Part shown: piece by piece, positions 12,641 through 26,739 of the stretch
Layout: each line of letters starts with the position of its first letter
Position numbering within the stretch: the stretch's first letter is position 1
DNA from: Cylicocyclus nassatus
Lineage: Eukaryota; Nematoda; Chromadorea; Rhabditida; Strongylidae
Assembly: GCA_958299035.1 (NCBI GenBank)
Contig: CATQJL010000316.1
Coordinates: 49,163,585 to 49,227,584, forward strand
DNA: 64,000 bases
Reading direction: 5' to 3'
The notes under the pieces: generated by a model
What the model was told of the DNA's origin: nothing
Databases searched by the model: none
The model's input: only the letters and a program-made list of their open reading frames with translations
Position numbers and translations under genes: made by a program

Positions 12641-13010
12641 ATTTCTTGTAGAGCTTGGAACGCTGGTTCCAAGTCTGCCTTCGTTATCTGCTGCGGGCTT
12701 CAGGGCGAGGAGCTATGAAGTATTGGAAGTAAAAAGTTATATGCAAGATTAATGAAAAATGAGTCGCATCCTTTTTTCTAAGGCTTTACTGGTAATAATT
12801 GGGTCACTCGGGCAACAAATATTTTTTCTTCAATCACAACAACTGGCTGCTGCCTCGATTGAGCGGTAGGAAAAGGTTACGACTAATTTTATACTAATCT
12901 TGCAATCAAATTCTTACTCACAAACAGCTTCATAGATCCTCGCCCAGAAGTCCGCAGGAGATAGCAAAGGTAAATTTGGAATCAGGGTTCCAAGCTCTGC
13001 AAATAATGTA
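12640..13010. repeat. Foldback copy of dispersed repeat
   Basis: The left arm (about 12650-12722, GAGCTTGGAACGCTGGTTCC) is the imperfect inverse of the right arm (about 12930-13005, GGTTCCAAGCTC). Related sequence is found at 2570-2700, 62975-63085 and 63165-63630. Confidence 0.6.
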
Positions 13011-13371
13011 CATCTCATCTCAAAAAGTCATTTCGAACAGCTTTCCTTTCCTTGTAAGAAAAGCAGCAAGGGAAATATTCTGTGACTTTGCTATGGAAAT
13101 GAATCAAATTTACAGCTTGTGCGGCATAAGCGTGGCAAAAGTCGATGTTATTCACATATAAGCAAGCAAGAAGAACCTGTCTTTTGTTTGCAAATGAGCG
13201 CAATACGCTAGTCAAACAACAAAACAGGACTTAGCATTTCCGTACTACCACTTACCACTTATATGCAAGTCATAGCCAGATATTTGAGAAAATACTTCTT
13301 TATCGTAAACTAGCCCCACTGAATTCGAAGCCAAGTTTACCTTAGCCTCTTTGCGAAAGATGTAGAGCGTA

Positions 13372-13566
13372 TTGCACATACACCTTAAGGTTATGATAAA
13401 CAATTCATATCTCATGAGTTTGCTTTTCGATGGAAGTGACTTTACCAGCAAAGAAAAAAGGTATTCCGGTAAGTCCTCACTTCAAGGCGATGCCAAAGAA
13501 GAAATGAGGCAATCCCTCAACTCAGAATTCACCTACATGAATGATTATGGAGCGATAGAAAACTAG
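13372..13566 (+). CDS. Candidate short ORF or exon
   Basis: A 64-codon frame has protein-like composition in its second half (residues SSLQGDAKEEMRQSLNSEF). No family is recognised and there is no second copy in the window for comparison. It could be chance. Confidence 0.2.
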   Translation: MHIHLKVMINNSYLMSLLFDGSDFTSKEKRYSGKSSLQGDAKEEMRQSLNSEFTYMNDYGAIEN

Positions 13567-15129
13567 AATGTAGCCTTGTCTTAATGATTTGTGCCATTAA
13601 GCCCGCACTTGCGGCTGTTGGATCCTGTTTATGTAAGAGATGGGACATTCTCAAGCGATGGACTTATTAGAGATTAAGCTTTGCGAAAGTTCCAACTTAG
13701 CGTTTTGGTAGGAATAAAACTGCAAAATTAGATTGCTCTCACCACCAAACCTCTAGCTATTATATAGCAAAATTACAGGATATGCACGTGTTATGTTGTC
13801 CGCTCCAGAAATGGGTCACAGAATTTTTTTAAGATGGTCTGCATTTGTGATTTTTATTCGGGTAATGTTTCTGCAAGTCCACAACAAGAGATCTGTACTG
13901 GTTTTTTATAAAAGAAACTTTTTGCTGAGCGTAACTGCTACCATTCCTACAAGATCTCACAAATTTAAGAAGCTTTCCATAAAGCTTTGTGACGCCTCTT
14001 TACGTGGAAAATTTTTGCCTGTCCCCCTCTCTGCCCTAGCCCCGCTCTCCAAAAAAGTGGGAACGCTATCCATACTACAGATCATGCAGTCACAAAAAGC
14101 AAAGAGGAAGTAAACTGTTGCAAATTCCTATAAACTTCAAACAAACGAAGCAGAAAATTAGTGACAAACAAATCATTCAGATATAAGTTAATGGGTACGT
14201 ATTTTTGCTGAAATGGTTGCATTAGCATTGCAAACATTCAAGTGTTCTACATCATCAGTACTGTTCTTCTTTCAGTCTACAAAATGACGTCAATATGTAC
14301 CAACTCTTGAGCTCGAAAAGTACTCGAAGTAACGCAACTCCGTCGAGTTTTTGTCACTGATAAAGAAAACTCTCTTCGTTATGTGTTTCTCGTCTTGATT
14401 AAATAAATTCCTCATAATATTATTCCGCCTTGGAAACATCGATTTAAGCAGGTTTACTCTGAAGTGCTTTGCTCACAAGGTCGACAGAATTTTCGTGATA
14501 TAAAAGTGCTTCCTGAATGTGAGCAATAAAGCGTGACGAGGAAGCTATGCGCATTCTTTGGAAGAAAGAGATTGAAAGCTATAGGACCAAAAATCAATAG
14601 AGCAAAGGTTCAATGCATGGTTTTCACTTCTCTGGATATAAGAAAAGCTATTACAAGCGATTGTAACATTGCATGTGAACCAAACGCATGAAATAGCATG
14701 AAATGGTGCAGAGAGCGCAAATCGTCAAGCCGATGTTGAAATATGCAGAGCAAGTAAGGAGCGGAGATTCGCAGTGAGTGAGATTAGTGCTACGCCGAAG
14801 TGATAATCCAGGCTGCCCTTGAAACACGTCTTTAATTCAAGTGATTCGAGCGAGGATGCCCCGGGATGCCCTGCTGTACAACGCTGAAGAGGATGGGGGC
14901 ATTTGTTAGGATTTGCATAGCAGTATATCAGTTTGATTCAATGCTGCATTCGCAAAGAAGAAGGAGAATTATGATCACGGGAAGAAGAATTATGATAACA
15001 TAAAGCGCTTTGCCGAGTTACTGAAAATTAATAGCTGCACTTAACACATTTTGTCACAACAAAAAAGATAGTAGCTCTAAATGACGTCGTGTATGTTAGT
15101 ATCAATAGCTGCAAATTTTGCCATAGAAA

Positions 15130-15640
15130 CCTTTTGCACCATGCATTATCATTTTTCATTGTCATTTTCATTAAATACGCTGGAGGCGTACCATAAGAAA
15201 AAACAAACAGTGTAATTTGTTAGTTTTACACAAAATACGAATAGCAACAGAACAACATATGCTTCAAGCCCACACTTCATACAAACTGAAGAATAACGAC
15301 TTAGTTTGCAAAAAAACTGCTGGATATTACGAATGTCAATAATGAGTTATATCCACAGAGATGGAACCCATGCCCCCGCGCTAGCTAGCAAACGATCTTA
15401 AAGTATTCAAAGAAGCAAACGACGGCGGGTAAGCACCCACCGGCCTGCCGGGGAGAGCCCAAAACTCCATGAGCATTGCTACATGTGCAAAACAGAATGC
15501 TATCACGTACTGCACATTGAATATGAATCTAAACGAATGGTAATCTAAGGAGGTACCCATACCCCTTCGTTTGCTAGCCACGATCTCAAAAGATTTCGAA
15601 GAAACAAGCCGGAGTTTATAACCAACCTATCCCCTTATCA
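15130..15640. other. Segment present only in copy A
   Basis: Copy B passes directly from about 32385 to 32430 without this ~500 bp. Inside it two imperfect direct repeats (around 15370-15420 and 15558-15610) share CCCAT-CCCC, GCTAGC and ACGATCT-AAA blocks. No terminal inverted repeats were recognised, so it may be an insertion in A or a deletion in B. Confidence 0.5.
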
Positions 15641-15963
15641 ATCTGCAAACGTTTCGGAAACAAAAATTGTTCAAGTTACTGTAGCTAGCTGTAGCATGTG
15701 TATAGAAAATGGCAACCTATTGATTCAGAGAACATTGTGCTAAACCATCGAGAATGACTCGATCTATTGAAGATTTCCAATGTTCACTTGCAGCAACACA
15801 TGGGTGATGACGACAATGTCATAAAATCAGTGTGCCTACTATCTTCATATGTGGGAAAGCTAGAGACTCATGTTCAACGCTTTTATTTCCCCACGAGCGA
15901 TTCTGGAATAATTGTCTTCAACGAGTGAAAATTGCATGGTGTAAGCTTGTGAAAATGTCATAA

Positions 15964-16061
15964 GAATGGAGCAATGCTCGGAATGATCCAACAGCAGCTT
16001 CGCTCGGTTTCTTTATACATGCTTTGCAGAAAGCGGTGTCGATTATAAGCCAAAACTATTG
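15964..16061 (+). other. Conserved candidate exon (copy A)
   Basis: An open frame ends at a consensus donor (G then GTAAGC at 16062). Copy B keeps the frame and donor at 32710-32804, with a single whole-codon length difference. Shared residues include NDPT and ALQKAV followed by IISQNYW. Codon-sized indel and preserved frame favour coding. The acceptor is unclear and the next conserved island is not in a compatible phase, so the gene model is incomplete. The product is unknown. Confidence 0.4.
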
Positions 16062-16170
16062 GTAAGCTTTGCTTGAAACAACAGAGAAAAAATTACAGAG
16101 AGCATTCTGCAAATTGCTGCTTTTTGCAACTATGAAAAAAATGCTTTGATTACTCTCGATTGTTTTCAGC

Positions 16171-16255
16171 TCAAGGTTTTAGAGGAGGAAAGCAAGCGAA
16201 GTGACGCAAAGAAAGCTGTATATGAAGCCCGTTCGGCTACGATGTGAGGATATCC
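16171..16255 (+). other. Candidate exon with TTGTTTTCAG acceptor
   Basis: A canonical acceptor (TTGTTTTCAG, ending at 16170) precedes a charged, helical-looking frame (residues KVLEEESKRSDAKKAVYEAR) that ends at a GTGAGG donor-like site. Copy B keeps a weaker acceptor but has a small length change and ATGAGG instead of the donor, so B looks decayed. The product is unknown. Confidence 0.3.
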
Positions 16256-18189
16256 GTACATTACTGATTGTGCAAAGAAGACAAAGTAAATTAGAGCAGA
16301 GTGATACAGTAAGTTTAACATTCCGTTCCAATGAAATCATCAGACTTAGACATGTTCCACATATTTTAGAGAATTGGAGACTCCAACGAGAAGAGCACAA
16401 AGCAGGCAATAGAGGATTACTGCTTAGAAGATGCCAGGTGGAGTAGCGGAAATGAGCGCAAGAGAACTTTGAGTAGCAGAGCCTTTGCAAAATGTTAGAG
16501 AACCTGAAGTGCATCGCATGTGGGAAATATGTAACTGCTCTTCTTCCCTGAGAGATTCCTTTTTATTAATTCATGTAATCGATGCAAATATTTTCGGAAA
16601 CGGATTTCTTTGAAAGCAAGTCTTAAATGATGACCAGACAAAAATATCTATTACAAAATGATTAATATATCTAAGAATTAGTAATAAAAAAGAATAAGAA
16701 CAGTATCCAAGCCTGACGTCAGCGGAGGCAGCTTTCGCGTCTTAACTTATGATGAACTACCAGAATAGCCATTTTGTCAGGATCATATGTACTAAATACA
16801 TGATGGCAAGTGGGTACAGATGTCCTCAATGAGGATATTCCATGACAGCATCCGAGTCCATGTTGGAAATTCTATCCAGCACTCAACAGAAAATCGACGC
16901 TTTTTGAGCCTGAGTGCATATAATTTTTTGGATTTACCTAGCCGCATTCGCGCACCTTGGTCTATCTGAAATGTCATGGTCACAAAGAGAGTTGCTTCGA
17001 ACTTTTACGAACGTCCACAATGAGTCAGTACAGGAGCTTTCACGTTCAGCGACGTCTGGATACTTCAAAAAACACAGTCTCGTGGAGTAATTTTTTCTGA
17101 CAATAATTACGCAATGCTACGCCTCCTGTCATTGCATTCAGATGTTGTGAAAGTTCAAAAAATTATTGCAAGTATTTTTGAGTCATTAGTTTGACTACTC
17201 TTTACTCGAGTTTGTGAATCACATAGTTTAGCCCCAGCAATCCTTCCTACTCTGAAAGGTGATGAATGTCTTGAAATTTCGTGATTTTAGAGAAGTATGA
17301 CAAGTCAATTTTGCTGATCTGCCATCTGCCTTAAAAATCATTGATCTGTATAAAAATTGCCGGAATTCTTCCTAAAACGGTTTGAAACCTCAAAAATACA
17401 CCTTTTTGCACTTTGAGGTTCTTTCTACTACTTAAGTCAAATAAGTAATAGCCTAATCTTGTATTTCCGTTCTGATCGGAAATCAGGCCCCTAGTAGGAG
17501 ACCATCAAGGTGCAAATAAAAAGTGCAAAAATATTTCCCTAATTGATTTCCAGATGAGCTGAGACAGCAAAAATTGCTATTTGTAAAAGCAGCGAGGGCT
17601 ACTTCATGTCGATTCATGTACTGGCTGAGTGCGTTCTCAGTGGAAAAAAGCGCTTGTGATGTCTTCTCGCACTGAACCCTGCGAAAATTCGGTCTATTTA
17701 TCTTTTCGTCTATATTCACCATTCGCAATATCTCGCAATAAGCCAAAGACCCCATTGAATTGATTGAGTAGCAATTCCAATGATCTAAAAGAGATTTATG
17801 TTTATATAAGTTTCAATCTACGTAGGGGAGAGTACAGTGCTAGCGCAAGTTCAGACTGCCTCAAGTTTCAGATAATTTATCAACCAAAAACTTTAGCGAA
17901 GGGCGAAGAATTTTTCTGGCAGTCCAAATCTATCGTCATTGCAGAAAGTAGAAATGCCAAGAATGCCAAGAAACATTGAGTCAGAACAGGTGCATATCAA
18001 TAACATTATTGCGCCACACGCTGAAAGATGAAAAATGAAGAATGCTTCCAATATATAACATTAATGAGTGAGGGGAGTGCAATGTAATCTTAACAATCAT
18101 TTGTCAAAGAAGCACCATACAGGCCAACGGGAAGTGTTTACATAGCTTGTGATTGTATTGTATAAGCCCATAAACTGGGATTAGCAACA

Positions 18190-18375
18190 TCTAGTTTAGG
18201 ATTGGAAAGAAAGCATAAAGAACACTCGTTACACCGAAGCCCAAACCTGCACAGCACAGCTGCACACGCGAAGGCGGCAGCTATCTTACAAGCGGATCTG
18301 CAGCCCCAAGCCCAGTTTGCGTCCACCTTGGACCAGTTCCTGATGACGTCAACTTGGGTTAAGAAGATAATTAGG
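18190..18375 (+). other. Candidate exon, intact only in copy A
   Basis: After a TAGTTTAG acceptor-like site an open frame includes the residues LDQFLMTSTWVKKIIRQ and ends at a GTAAGAT donor-like site (GTGAGAT in copy B). The corresponding B segment (34880-35080) has single-base length changes that break the frame, plus a 6-bp insertion. It is followed by a direct repeat of TGGGGCTCATGAGAT. The product is unknown; it may be a pseudogene or conserved non-coding DNA. Confidence 0.3.
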
Positions 18376-20432
18376 CAAGTAAGATATGAGGAGGCGCTGC
18401 AAGGGGGAAAACTGCAACGTTGGGGCTCATGAGATGTTGTAGCACACTGGGGCTCATGAGATATTGCAGCTTTCGTGGAACTATGACTCATGCGCCTGCT
18501 GTGATGCAGGTGTTGATAGTTTCATGCAAGGGGTTTTGTGCTACAGAATAAAAGGAGTTTGATAATTATCAAAGAATAACAGTCATTAGGTGAGAGATTC
18601 ATTAAACAATATTATCATCAGCCTCACGAATCTCCTTCGTTTTTCACCGGACAATAGAAAAATTCTTTGTAGTAGCGATGGTACAATCAGCATTGGATTT
18701 TAGGTTGAGGGATAAGCGATGTCACACAATAGATTTCATCTGCGTTTTGATCACGAAAATCTTTTTGAAAAAACTTTTAAGAATTTTTTTCCAAGCTTCG
18801 ATAGCGACTTCTATGAGCCCATAAAATGAAAGAGTCAAGCATGAAAAATTTTTAAATTACTGAAAGTTTTTGGACTCTCGTGTTCGAAAGGTTATAAACA
18901 TCGGACTGCCCCAAGATAGTAATGGCGTGAAAATAATTTCTAGAAAAAAGTGAAATAGAAAAGGCAATGGAGGCATAGAGAGTAATGCAGAGAAAAGCAA
19001 AAGAACTGAATGTGTCCGAAACTGTCGTGAACGTCCTGGCTGTGTGTGCACTCGCCATATTGAGCAGATGATTTCTGTCTTTCCGTGGTTTGAAAAATAT
19101 CTTCGATTTCTGAGAGGCTTCTGGAATTTTCCAAAGCCAGAAGGAGAAAGTAACTGAGATATTCTTGAACCTAAAAGTAGTGGCAAATTGTGTCCCTTTT
19201 AAAAAGGCAGAAAGCAAAGTAATCCGCTCAACCTTAAAGTACTCAGCTGCAAGTGGCTTCGTTCTGTAACAATGCTACTTAAGAAGCGCTAGAACTTTTC
19301 GCTGCAAGCTTTGATTTTAGCGCTTCGAAGTTACAATGTCGGAGTCCAAAAATTATTGTGGTCAGAGTTAAAAGGAAATAAAAATACCTATAGTATTGCA
19401 CCTATAAACGTGCAAGGGATTCATTGTGAGCGAATACATAATTAATCAGGCAATGGCTGTTATAACGACCAGTAGGGCCGAAGACCTGTTCATAATAAAT
19501 GTATCAGCAAAATATAAGAAAGCGAGGGATGAAAGATCAAAAAGACTAGGATAAATTAACAGCAAGCAAGGGTGATAATGGCCAGAATGTTGAGCTGTGA
19601 ATTCTAAGAGATGCAAACGCTAACTGGCTGTAATGCAGGCAGTACTCGCTCGCCTGAAAAATTACTAAACGAATAATTTGAGATAACTAAGGGTTCAAAC
19701 TGAATCTCTTAGAATGCAATCTAAGAATAAATAGCGTGTCCATATTAATCTAATCTGCTCACCGAAATGTGAAAATTTCACTCTTTTGAGCCCCATTTCA
19801 CAAAAACCCTTCGATTGCAAAAAACACTAAATTTGAGCGCATATGTTTACACGTTTATGCACTTTCTAATTAAAAAAAATCGAAATTGTACTTGTACAAA
19901 CAATGAATTTTTTGAAGTAAAACATGAGTATGGGTCTATAAATGAAAATTTTTTTCCTCACGTGATGATAAAGGATCATGCTTCAGCTTCTTGGAACGTT
20001 ACAAAATGTTCATTAAAGTCTGACAAATGATAATGTGAGCCTCTTAATAATTTGATCTACAGTGCTCAAGAGCAGGCTACTAGGGTTTGTTATGTTTGTT
20101 ATGACTGTTTCCAAAGCAGTTTACAATTCTCAAGACTCAGGAGCCTACAAGAATGAATCTATCGCTATACTTCGAACGAATCAGCTTTATAATTACGTGT
20201 ATAAGTGGTAGAAACACAAAAGCGCTAGGGTGAAGTTGCTGCTTTATGCCAAACACTTATCAAATTGTAGCTATAGGAAACTACCAAAAGTGGATGTAGG
20301 GATTATTACGTCAAGCAACTGCAGGTGTGAGCCCGCAGAATTAGAATGGAGGTTCATCGGGCAGGTTTTGACGTACTTCAAAATCTTAAGATACAGGACA
20401 CAAACTTCAAGTGGATCACGATTCATATACTA

Positions 20433-21350
20433 GGCTGTTGCATAAGTTCTGTCCGATTTTCTTGCCTCATGTTTGAAGCAGCTGTTCTAAGAGAATTTCA
20501 TCTCTAATTCGATACGGTTGGTATCATTGAAAAGTGCTTTCCTTGCGCTTTCTAAAGCATACCAGAATTCAATAAAATTCTTAGTGTACGGAGATCACAG
20601 GCCTAAAATCTCTAAGTGGCCGAGGTACGTTCTATCCCTAGAAATATGTCCTTGCGAGGATATCTCCACAATGCGCCCTTCAAGTCAGGTTCTTTCATTG
20701 GCTTCGGAATAAGGGTATGGAATGCTAGTATATGCAGAAGTTCGGTCCCATGAAGAATACGTCTTGCTAGTGAAATTTATCCTCGAACATAAATCTTTGG
20801 TATAGATGTTTTACAAGCAATAACTTTCTGCGAATAGAAGTAATCGACAAGCTCAAAGTTGGAGGTGCTAGGGCAAAGCAAGGGCTAACAGGGTCCATCC
20901 ACCGATTCCTTTTCGGCGCTCACGTCAGTTGTAAAACGTTCGTAGTTCATAAATAGGCATGCACACATGTGCTGAAGCGAGGTCAAAAAGTGGCTAATTT
21001 TTTGTTCGGTCAAGAAAATCTCTCGGCAGCGCAAACCCTATGGGCTCTTTTATGTTGCATAATAATCTACGAAAATTTCTCTATCCATCCATTATTAGAA
21101 AAGATGCCTATCAATTTTCATAAGGGAGCGTTACCATGTCAAAAAAGACAGATTCGAAGAAAAACGCTGCGAAGTTTTTGCATTCTTGGTTCTTCCTTAA
21201 CAAAGATTTGCGCAGATCTCAATATGCATTTTTTAGCCAAGGGACTGCTCAACACATAGAAACTAAGACCTTGGAAAAAAGTTGACTCTGAAAGAAGTTA
21301 TGACATTTTAAACTCAAAAATTCAAATCGGACAGAACTTATGCAACAGCC
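20433..21350. mobile_element. Mariner-type element, copy A only
   Basis: The 27-bp ends (GGCTGTTGCATAAGTTCTGT and its exact inverse at 21331-21350) are flanked by TA. Copy B (about 42545) lacks the 918 bp and gives the empty site. No intact transposase or catalytic motif was found; two short frames inside do not resemble one. The perfectly matching ends suggest relatively recent mobility. Confidence 0.9.
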
Positions 21351-23435
21351 TAGTAAATGTGTAGTGGTCACCTAGAAGTTGTTTTGCTTCATAAGAACTG
21401 TAATTTGATAACATCGAACCTCCTCAATAGTAGTAGACCTAAAAATAAACCAATATGAAGACTTTGTTCAATTTTATAAGTTGAAAAGATATTATGAGAC
21501 AAACCCAGTGATTGAATTTGACTCTTATCTTCGCCCAAATCTCACACATATGATGTTTGGTAAGATGTTGATAAGAAAGTGAGGAAATTTTTCTTAACTG
21601 ATAGACGCAAGAGTGAAGCTCTACATCGAAGGCAAAGCTTGATTAGGCTGGATAGCATTGTCATCTGCATAAAATTGTCATCTGCTTTAGCCAGCACGCA
21701 ACTTATTAGTAAAGTTACTCATAAAATAAAACTAAAGCCGCATGCTAGTTTCAAAGATAAAAGCACCCTTTGGCTCGCGATCTCCTTTTTTAGTGCAAGC
21801 AAATGAACAAATTACAATGAAGGGTTGTTTTGCATGCAATCAATTCTATCATTGACCAAGAACTACCTTGAATTTAAAGGTAACTTTTTGCATGCGACAA
21901 AAAACAATACGCCAGAAATGATTGCTTTCCCTCAGAAACTTGTGTTCAAGATATTGACCATCATAGACACTAATTTAGTGAGAAAGGGGGGAAAGACTTT
22001 AGAAGAGATAAATGGAAAATTTTTGGATTTCTTCGACATATGTAACTAATCAAAAGAGCAGTCATTGTTAATATAGTCTGACTGATCTTGAAGATGTCAC
22101 AAAATACATGGTCAGTACGAATATCAAGAACCCTATTACTTGCCTCACCTAACCCAAGCGGCTGGTAGCTCAGCAAAGGCGAGTGCTGTTCCATAAGCTC
22201 CATTTACGGAAAAATATACGTCGCATGTAAGCTAATCTAGCCTTCATGCACTAGACCCATATTAGTTTTCGTCGCACAAAAGGAATAGACGAATAGACGT
22301 AGTGCAATGTACGGCAATGAATTGAAGAGTGGAAAGTGGAATTTTCATAAACGCTTTACAGCTTTCATACCAGTCTGTCTAATATGATTATCCAGCCATG
22401 TTTATGGGATGTAACTCGCAAAAATTTTTCTCGAATGTGACGGTGCTGAGTCAATCAAGAGGACGAATATATAATATTATAATATTATATTATTACAGTA
22501 TTTTAAGCGGCTTGCAAATCTTCTCTTAACATGCAAATGCAATCTTTCAAACCGAATGATCAATTATGTAGTTCCACCCAATAGGTAAGCGAATTAGCTC
22601 CTTTGAATTGTTTATTGACTTCTTTTGTTCTTCGGACAATAAGTATATGGAATCGAATTGGTTCATTAAATAATCGTGTAGAGCACTGCAAGGGCCAAAA
22701 GCTTTTTTGCATTCCAATTGGAAGTGCTCAAAGTATTTACTTGCTCCATTACTGCAGGCTTTAGTACCTACATATCTGACTTTTTTCTTTTGTTATAGGT
22801 TCCTTGGAAAAACAACATCCATACACACGATTTGGGGGAGAAATGAATGCCATCAGCAAAGGCATGAAAAAAATTACGGGACGAGAAGTTCGAATCTGCT
22901 GACATGTAAGCTACAGCTTTTCATATCAAATTCATAAGTGTATAAGTCTTGCAAATTCTACGAAAAAAAAGTCCTGAGAGGATTAACATGTTGGAAGATA
23001 GACATTTTTTCACCCAAAGTATCATATATTCATTATGTACATTACGGTTTTTTCTTGGACTGAAACCGAAAAGTCGAAAGATGTATCTATTATAGTCATT
23101 AGACATTAGATATGACAAGGCTAATTATGCTTGGTCGATAAAAGTGAGAGTGAACTCAAAGCCAAAAATGAAATTACATTTTGTTGGACATGGTTGGCAT
23201 TTCTTAAGACCCAATTTCGTGATCTTTCAATTTAGCGTTTCTCAACAGCATGTATCGATGTGAAAACGTCAATTCTTGTTTCAAAACTATCACGAGCAGA
23301 TATTTCCTTTCTCCAGGTCTTATCTAATCAAACAATTCTATTTAATCACTGGAAAATTAGAAATTCTAGATTTTTGGTGCAAGACTGCTAGATTCAACCC
23401 AATGAAAGACTATTAGCACTTAGCAAACAATGGCG

Positions 23436-23585
23436 ATGAGAATAATTGAAACTTGCATAGTTTGTTGTGAAGGAACTGGTCTAGTTACACCATCACAAGG
23501 ACGCGTAAACTTGGGAGCTGTACGCAACTTGTTTCCCCAACTCCCAAGTGGACACCACGTCGTTTTTCAACAGCGGATAGATTGA
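23436..23585 (+). CDS. Conserved 49-codon ORF (copy A)
   Basis: The frame starts at ATG 23436 and ends TGA 23583-23585. The peptide begins with IETCIVCCEGTG and ends in HHVVFQQRID. Copy B has the same 49-codon ORF at 46197-46346 with six base differences, three of them silent and the others conservative (R/K, I/M, Q/E). The surrounding sequence is also well conserved, and a good minus-strand acceptor (CCTCCTCAG at 23627-23635) borders the island, so a minus-strand exon is a real alternative. The family was not recognised. Confidence 0.4.
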   Translation: MRIIETCIVCCEGTGLVTPSQGRVNLGAVRNLFPQLPSGHHVVFQQRID

Positions 23586-25116
23586 ACGTGTTTTTGTTGC
23601 TGAACGAGCATCCCAGGGGATATTTCCTGAGGAGGGAAATACTTAACAGACAGGCCGTAAGATGAATGGGAAGAGAAACGACTGAGAGATGTAGCGAAAT
23701 TCCAAAAACAACTTATTTGAGCATTCTGAAATGAAGACGGGAGTTGCCGATGAGTGAAGCTTGATAGGTCGCCTCAAAAGTTTTGCACCAAACATTTTGG
23801 AAAACTTTCCTTTGGCCCGATAGATTGGAAACAGTAAAACCAAGCAGTGTTGCGTAGAAAGTATTGTTGGCAAACCGCGTCGTTGCAGGCTGGGAAAGCG
23901 AAAATCTCAATCATTATTCCCGCTATTTTCGATCCTTCAAATTTTCCAGAAATCTATTAACTCTTATTTTGATATCGTTTTCATGTAAGCTTTCCTATTA
24001 AGAAATATGTCTGCGGATTGCAATTTGGAATTTACCTTAGAAAGCAATCAAATTTGCTTTTTTACTTTTCATCTTGATACAAGATACCTAAAATCTAGTA
24101 CACAACAGTCTGCATGATGAAGCAGTATATGAGAAGAGAAAGAGTATAGTTGCTCCTTTCCATGTGTAATTTTGGAAGATTTTTTAATTCTTCAGAGCAA
24201 TATTCATATAACAACATAGTATGTAACTAGGAGGGTCGCATGTTTATTTCATCTGGTTGAAAAAAGAAAATCTGAATTTTTTTTCTACTGTCAACTCTTG
24301 AGATCTACCAGGAGCAATACGAAGTGCAAAAGATAGATCAAGTACACAGAACACCCATAGATAGTTATGAAGTGTTTGCAGCTTTACGAATAAGTTTGAA
24401 ATCTCCTTCATTGTCTTTAAAGTTCGAGGTATGGTACAGGCTTTGATCAAAGATGCAAATATTTTATTGCTCGATCAAATACATGCCTCACATCTCCAAC
24501 TGCCTTCGAGGATGACGAAGCGAGAATCTCGAATCCTGGTAGTGAAACTGCAAAGCGCTGCATAATTATCTTTGAGTGTTCTACTATGTTTTAATCTCTG
24601 TGTCTTTCTAAGGCAATTCGCCTGAATTCAGATAGAGTTTGAGGATTGACAGCAAAAAAACATTTTTTCAGTATTCTCATGTATGAAATTTCATGAGAAT
24701 GGAATCGTTGGAGAAAGTTTAGGAAACGTAACGCATATGAGTCTTCCAACAAACGATAAAAAGTTCTTATTTTGAATAGCTGAAAGATATCGAGATTGGA
24801 AGACAATTGGTTGAAAATGGTACGAAAGGCTTCCATACGAGTTCACTGACATATAGGCAAATGTGTTTTATGAAATAGGATATCATCGCAGGAGCTTTTT
24901 GTTGAAACAACCTTTTTGAGAATACTGGGAAGCATAAACATATGATACAAGTGCAAGTCATCCCTGATGAAAAAGTTAGCGTTGCACAAAATTTTTCTCA
25001 AAAAATGCAACCAATGATAAATGCACTGGCAGTTTTTAGAAAAATTGGTGCGAGTATTATAAAAGAAACTGATTAATGTGAATGCCAGAAAAAAGTTGAA
25101 TGATCATTTGTTTCAG

Positions 25117-25229
25117 AACGATGAGATTCAGATTTGCAAGAAACATCCGCCTCCGCTGCTATGCGACTTGGTGCACCATAGAGACGATTGCTTTTCTATT
25201 GCTTGGGGTTTTTTTACCGGTTTTATGAG
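25117..25229 (+). pseudogene. Frame-broken copy of candidate exon (copy A)
   Basis: A TTTGTTTCAG acceptor and a GTAGAA donor-like site flank the counterpart of the intact frame at 48018-48125. Copy A lacks two bases in the middle and has further length changes, so it cannot be read through. Confidence 0.4.
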
Positions 25230-26739
25230 GTAGAAATTGAAAACTGCTACATATCAAAGAAACTGGTATAGCTGTAGCCCCACAGCCATCACAAATCAGA
25301 AAAGCATTTGAAATCTGGAACACTCAATCTTTCAAGGCAAATGAAGTGGTTTCTGAATTTCAACTGAACAAGATTGCCAATCAATTATTATAAAGTAAAC
25401 ATCGAGAAAATAACCACTTTTGGAACTTTTTTATTTCTCCAGAGCACATTACTCTAAACAAAAGTGCGCACTGATACTCACAATGAGAAAATAGTAGCAG
25501 TTAAACGATTAGCTCAGAGCTCCTGCTACAATTGCGATCTGGGATATGGTGCTTGGGGTTTCAAGAGTGTTGGAGCACTACTTAGAGCTACCTAGAGTTT
25601 AAAAAGTTACTTATAACCAAAAGAAAAGTAACTTTTACCAGTAACTAGAAACCAGTGACTTTCCTCAAAAATGTGTACTGTTTGCATGTGAATGAAATTT
25701 GATTCCTCTCAATTTGACTCTTTGACCAAAGTACACCAGTTTATTTACAAGAAATACTTAGTGATTATGGCCATCCATAATGTGGTGTCAATGGAACAAC
25801 CCTTATTTAGATTCTGTATTCTACACGCCTGTCTGCCAAACAATTTCCTAAAAGAAATGATTGCTTTTCCGACAATAAATCATATTTTCGCTGGAAAAAA
25901 AAATTAAGAAAGAAAAAAAATCAGAAATTAATGCAAAATTTCTCGCTCATTGATCCGATATACATGGGTTGACGATTCTGAAAAAAAAAATTTCTCTTTG
26001 ATTCAGTGTATTTGGATTAATCAATCTCAAAAGTAATGGCCCGTTCAGATGTTGTAAGTGTGAAACCCAATTATTAAAAAAAACATATATAAAACGGATA
26101 TACACAAATTTTACTAAAATGTATTGATTGTTGATTTAATTCAGTTCAATTTAAAAATTGAAAGTTATTAAATTTTGGCAAAAGGCAGTCTCAGGGGTAG
26201 GAAAGAAGTTTCAGATTAACGTTTCGAAATGCATTTTATGGTGAGCATTCATTCTTCGCTATGAGTTTCCAAATTGTAGCAACAAAATGTAGTGATTGAC
26301 GTAACAACCTCTAAGAGTTCATGACTCATTGTTAGGCGAATAGAGCAAAGCTGAATAGACGAGGTCATAAGTGAGTTTACGTAAAAGAGGTGAAAGTAAA
26401 CAGCATAGCTTAACCTGGCTATGAAGTACAAAATGGTAAACCACAGTACCCTAGCGAAACTGCTAATCCCTTTTGGTAGCAAAGTTTCGCTAGTCAAGAC
26501 TTCTCATAGTGCTCTAAAAAGTCAGTATTATCTTGGAGCTAAAGGGTTGGAGTTTTGCCACTCAAACATAAAAGGTATTACGTTGCTAAATCTGAGATAT
26601 CTTATACCATTAAAAATCTAGAATCAAGGCAATCATTTGCAAAATTGATTCACATTTTGATAACTAGCTGATATAGAGACACACCGGCTACCATAAGCGT
26701 ACTACAGGTATGGTGTGGGTGTGGCAACTCAAGGGCGGA

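Noticed and set aside
20433..21350. A mariner transposase gene inside the copy A element
   Set aside because: The two short frames show no helix-turn-helix or DD34D motifs, so only the ends support the assignment.
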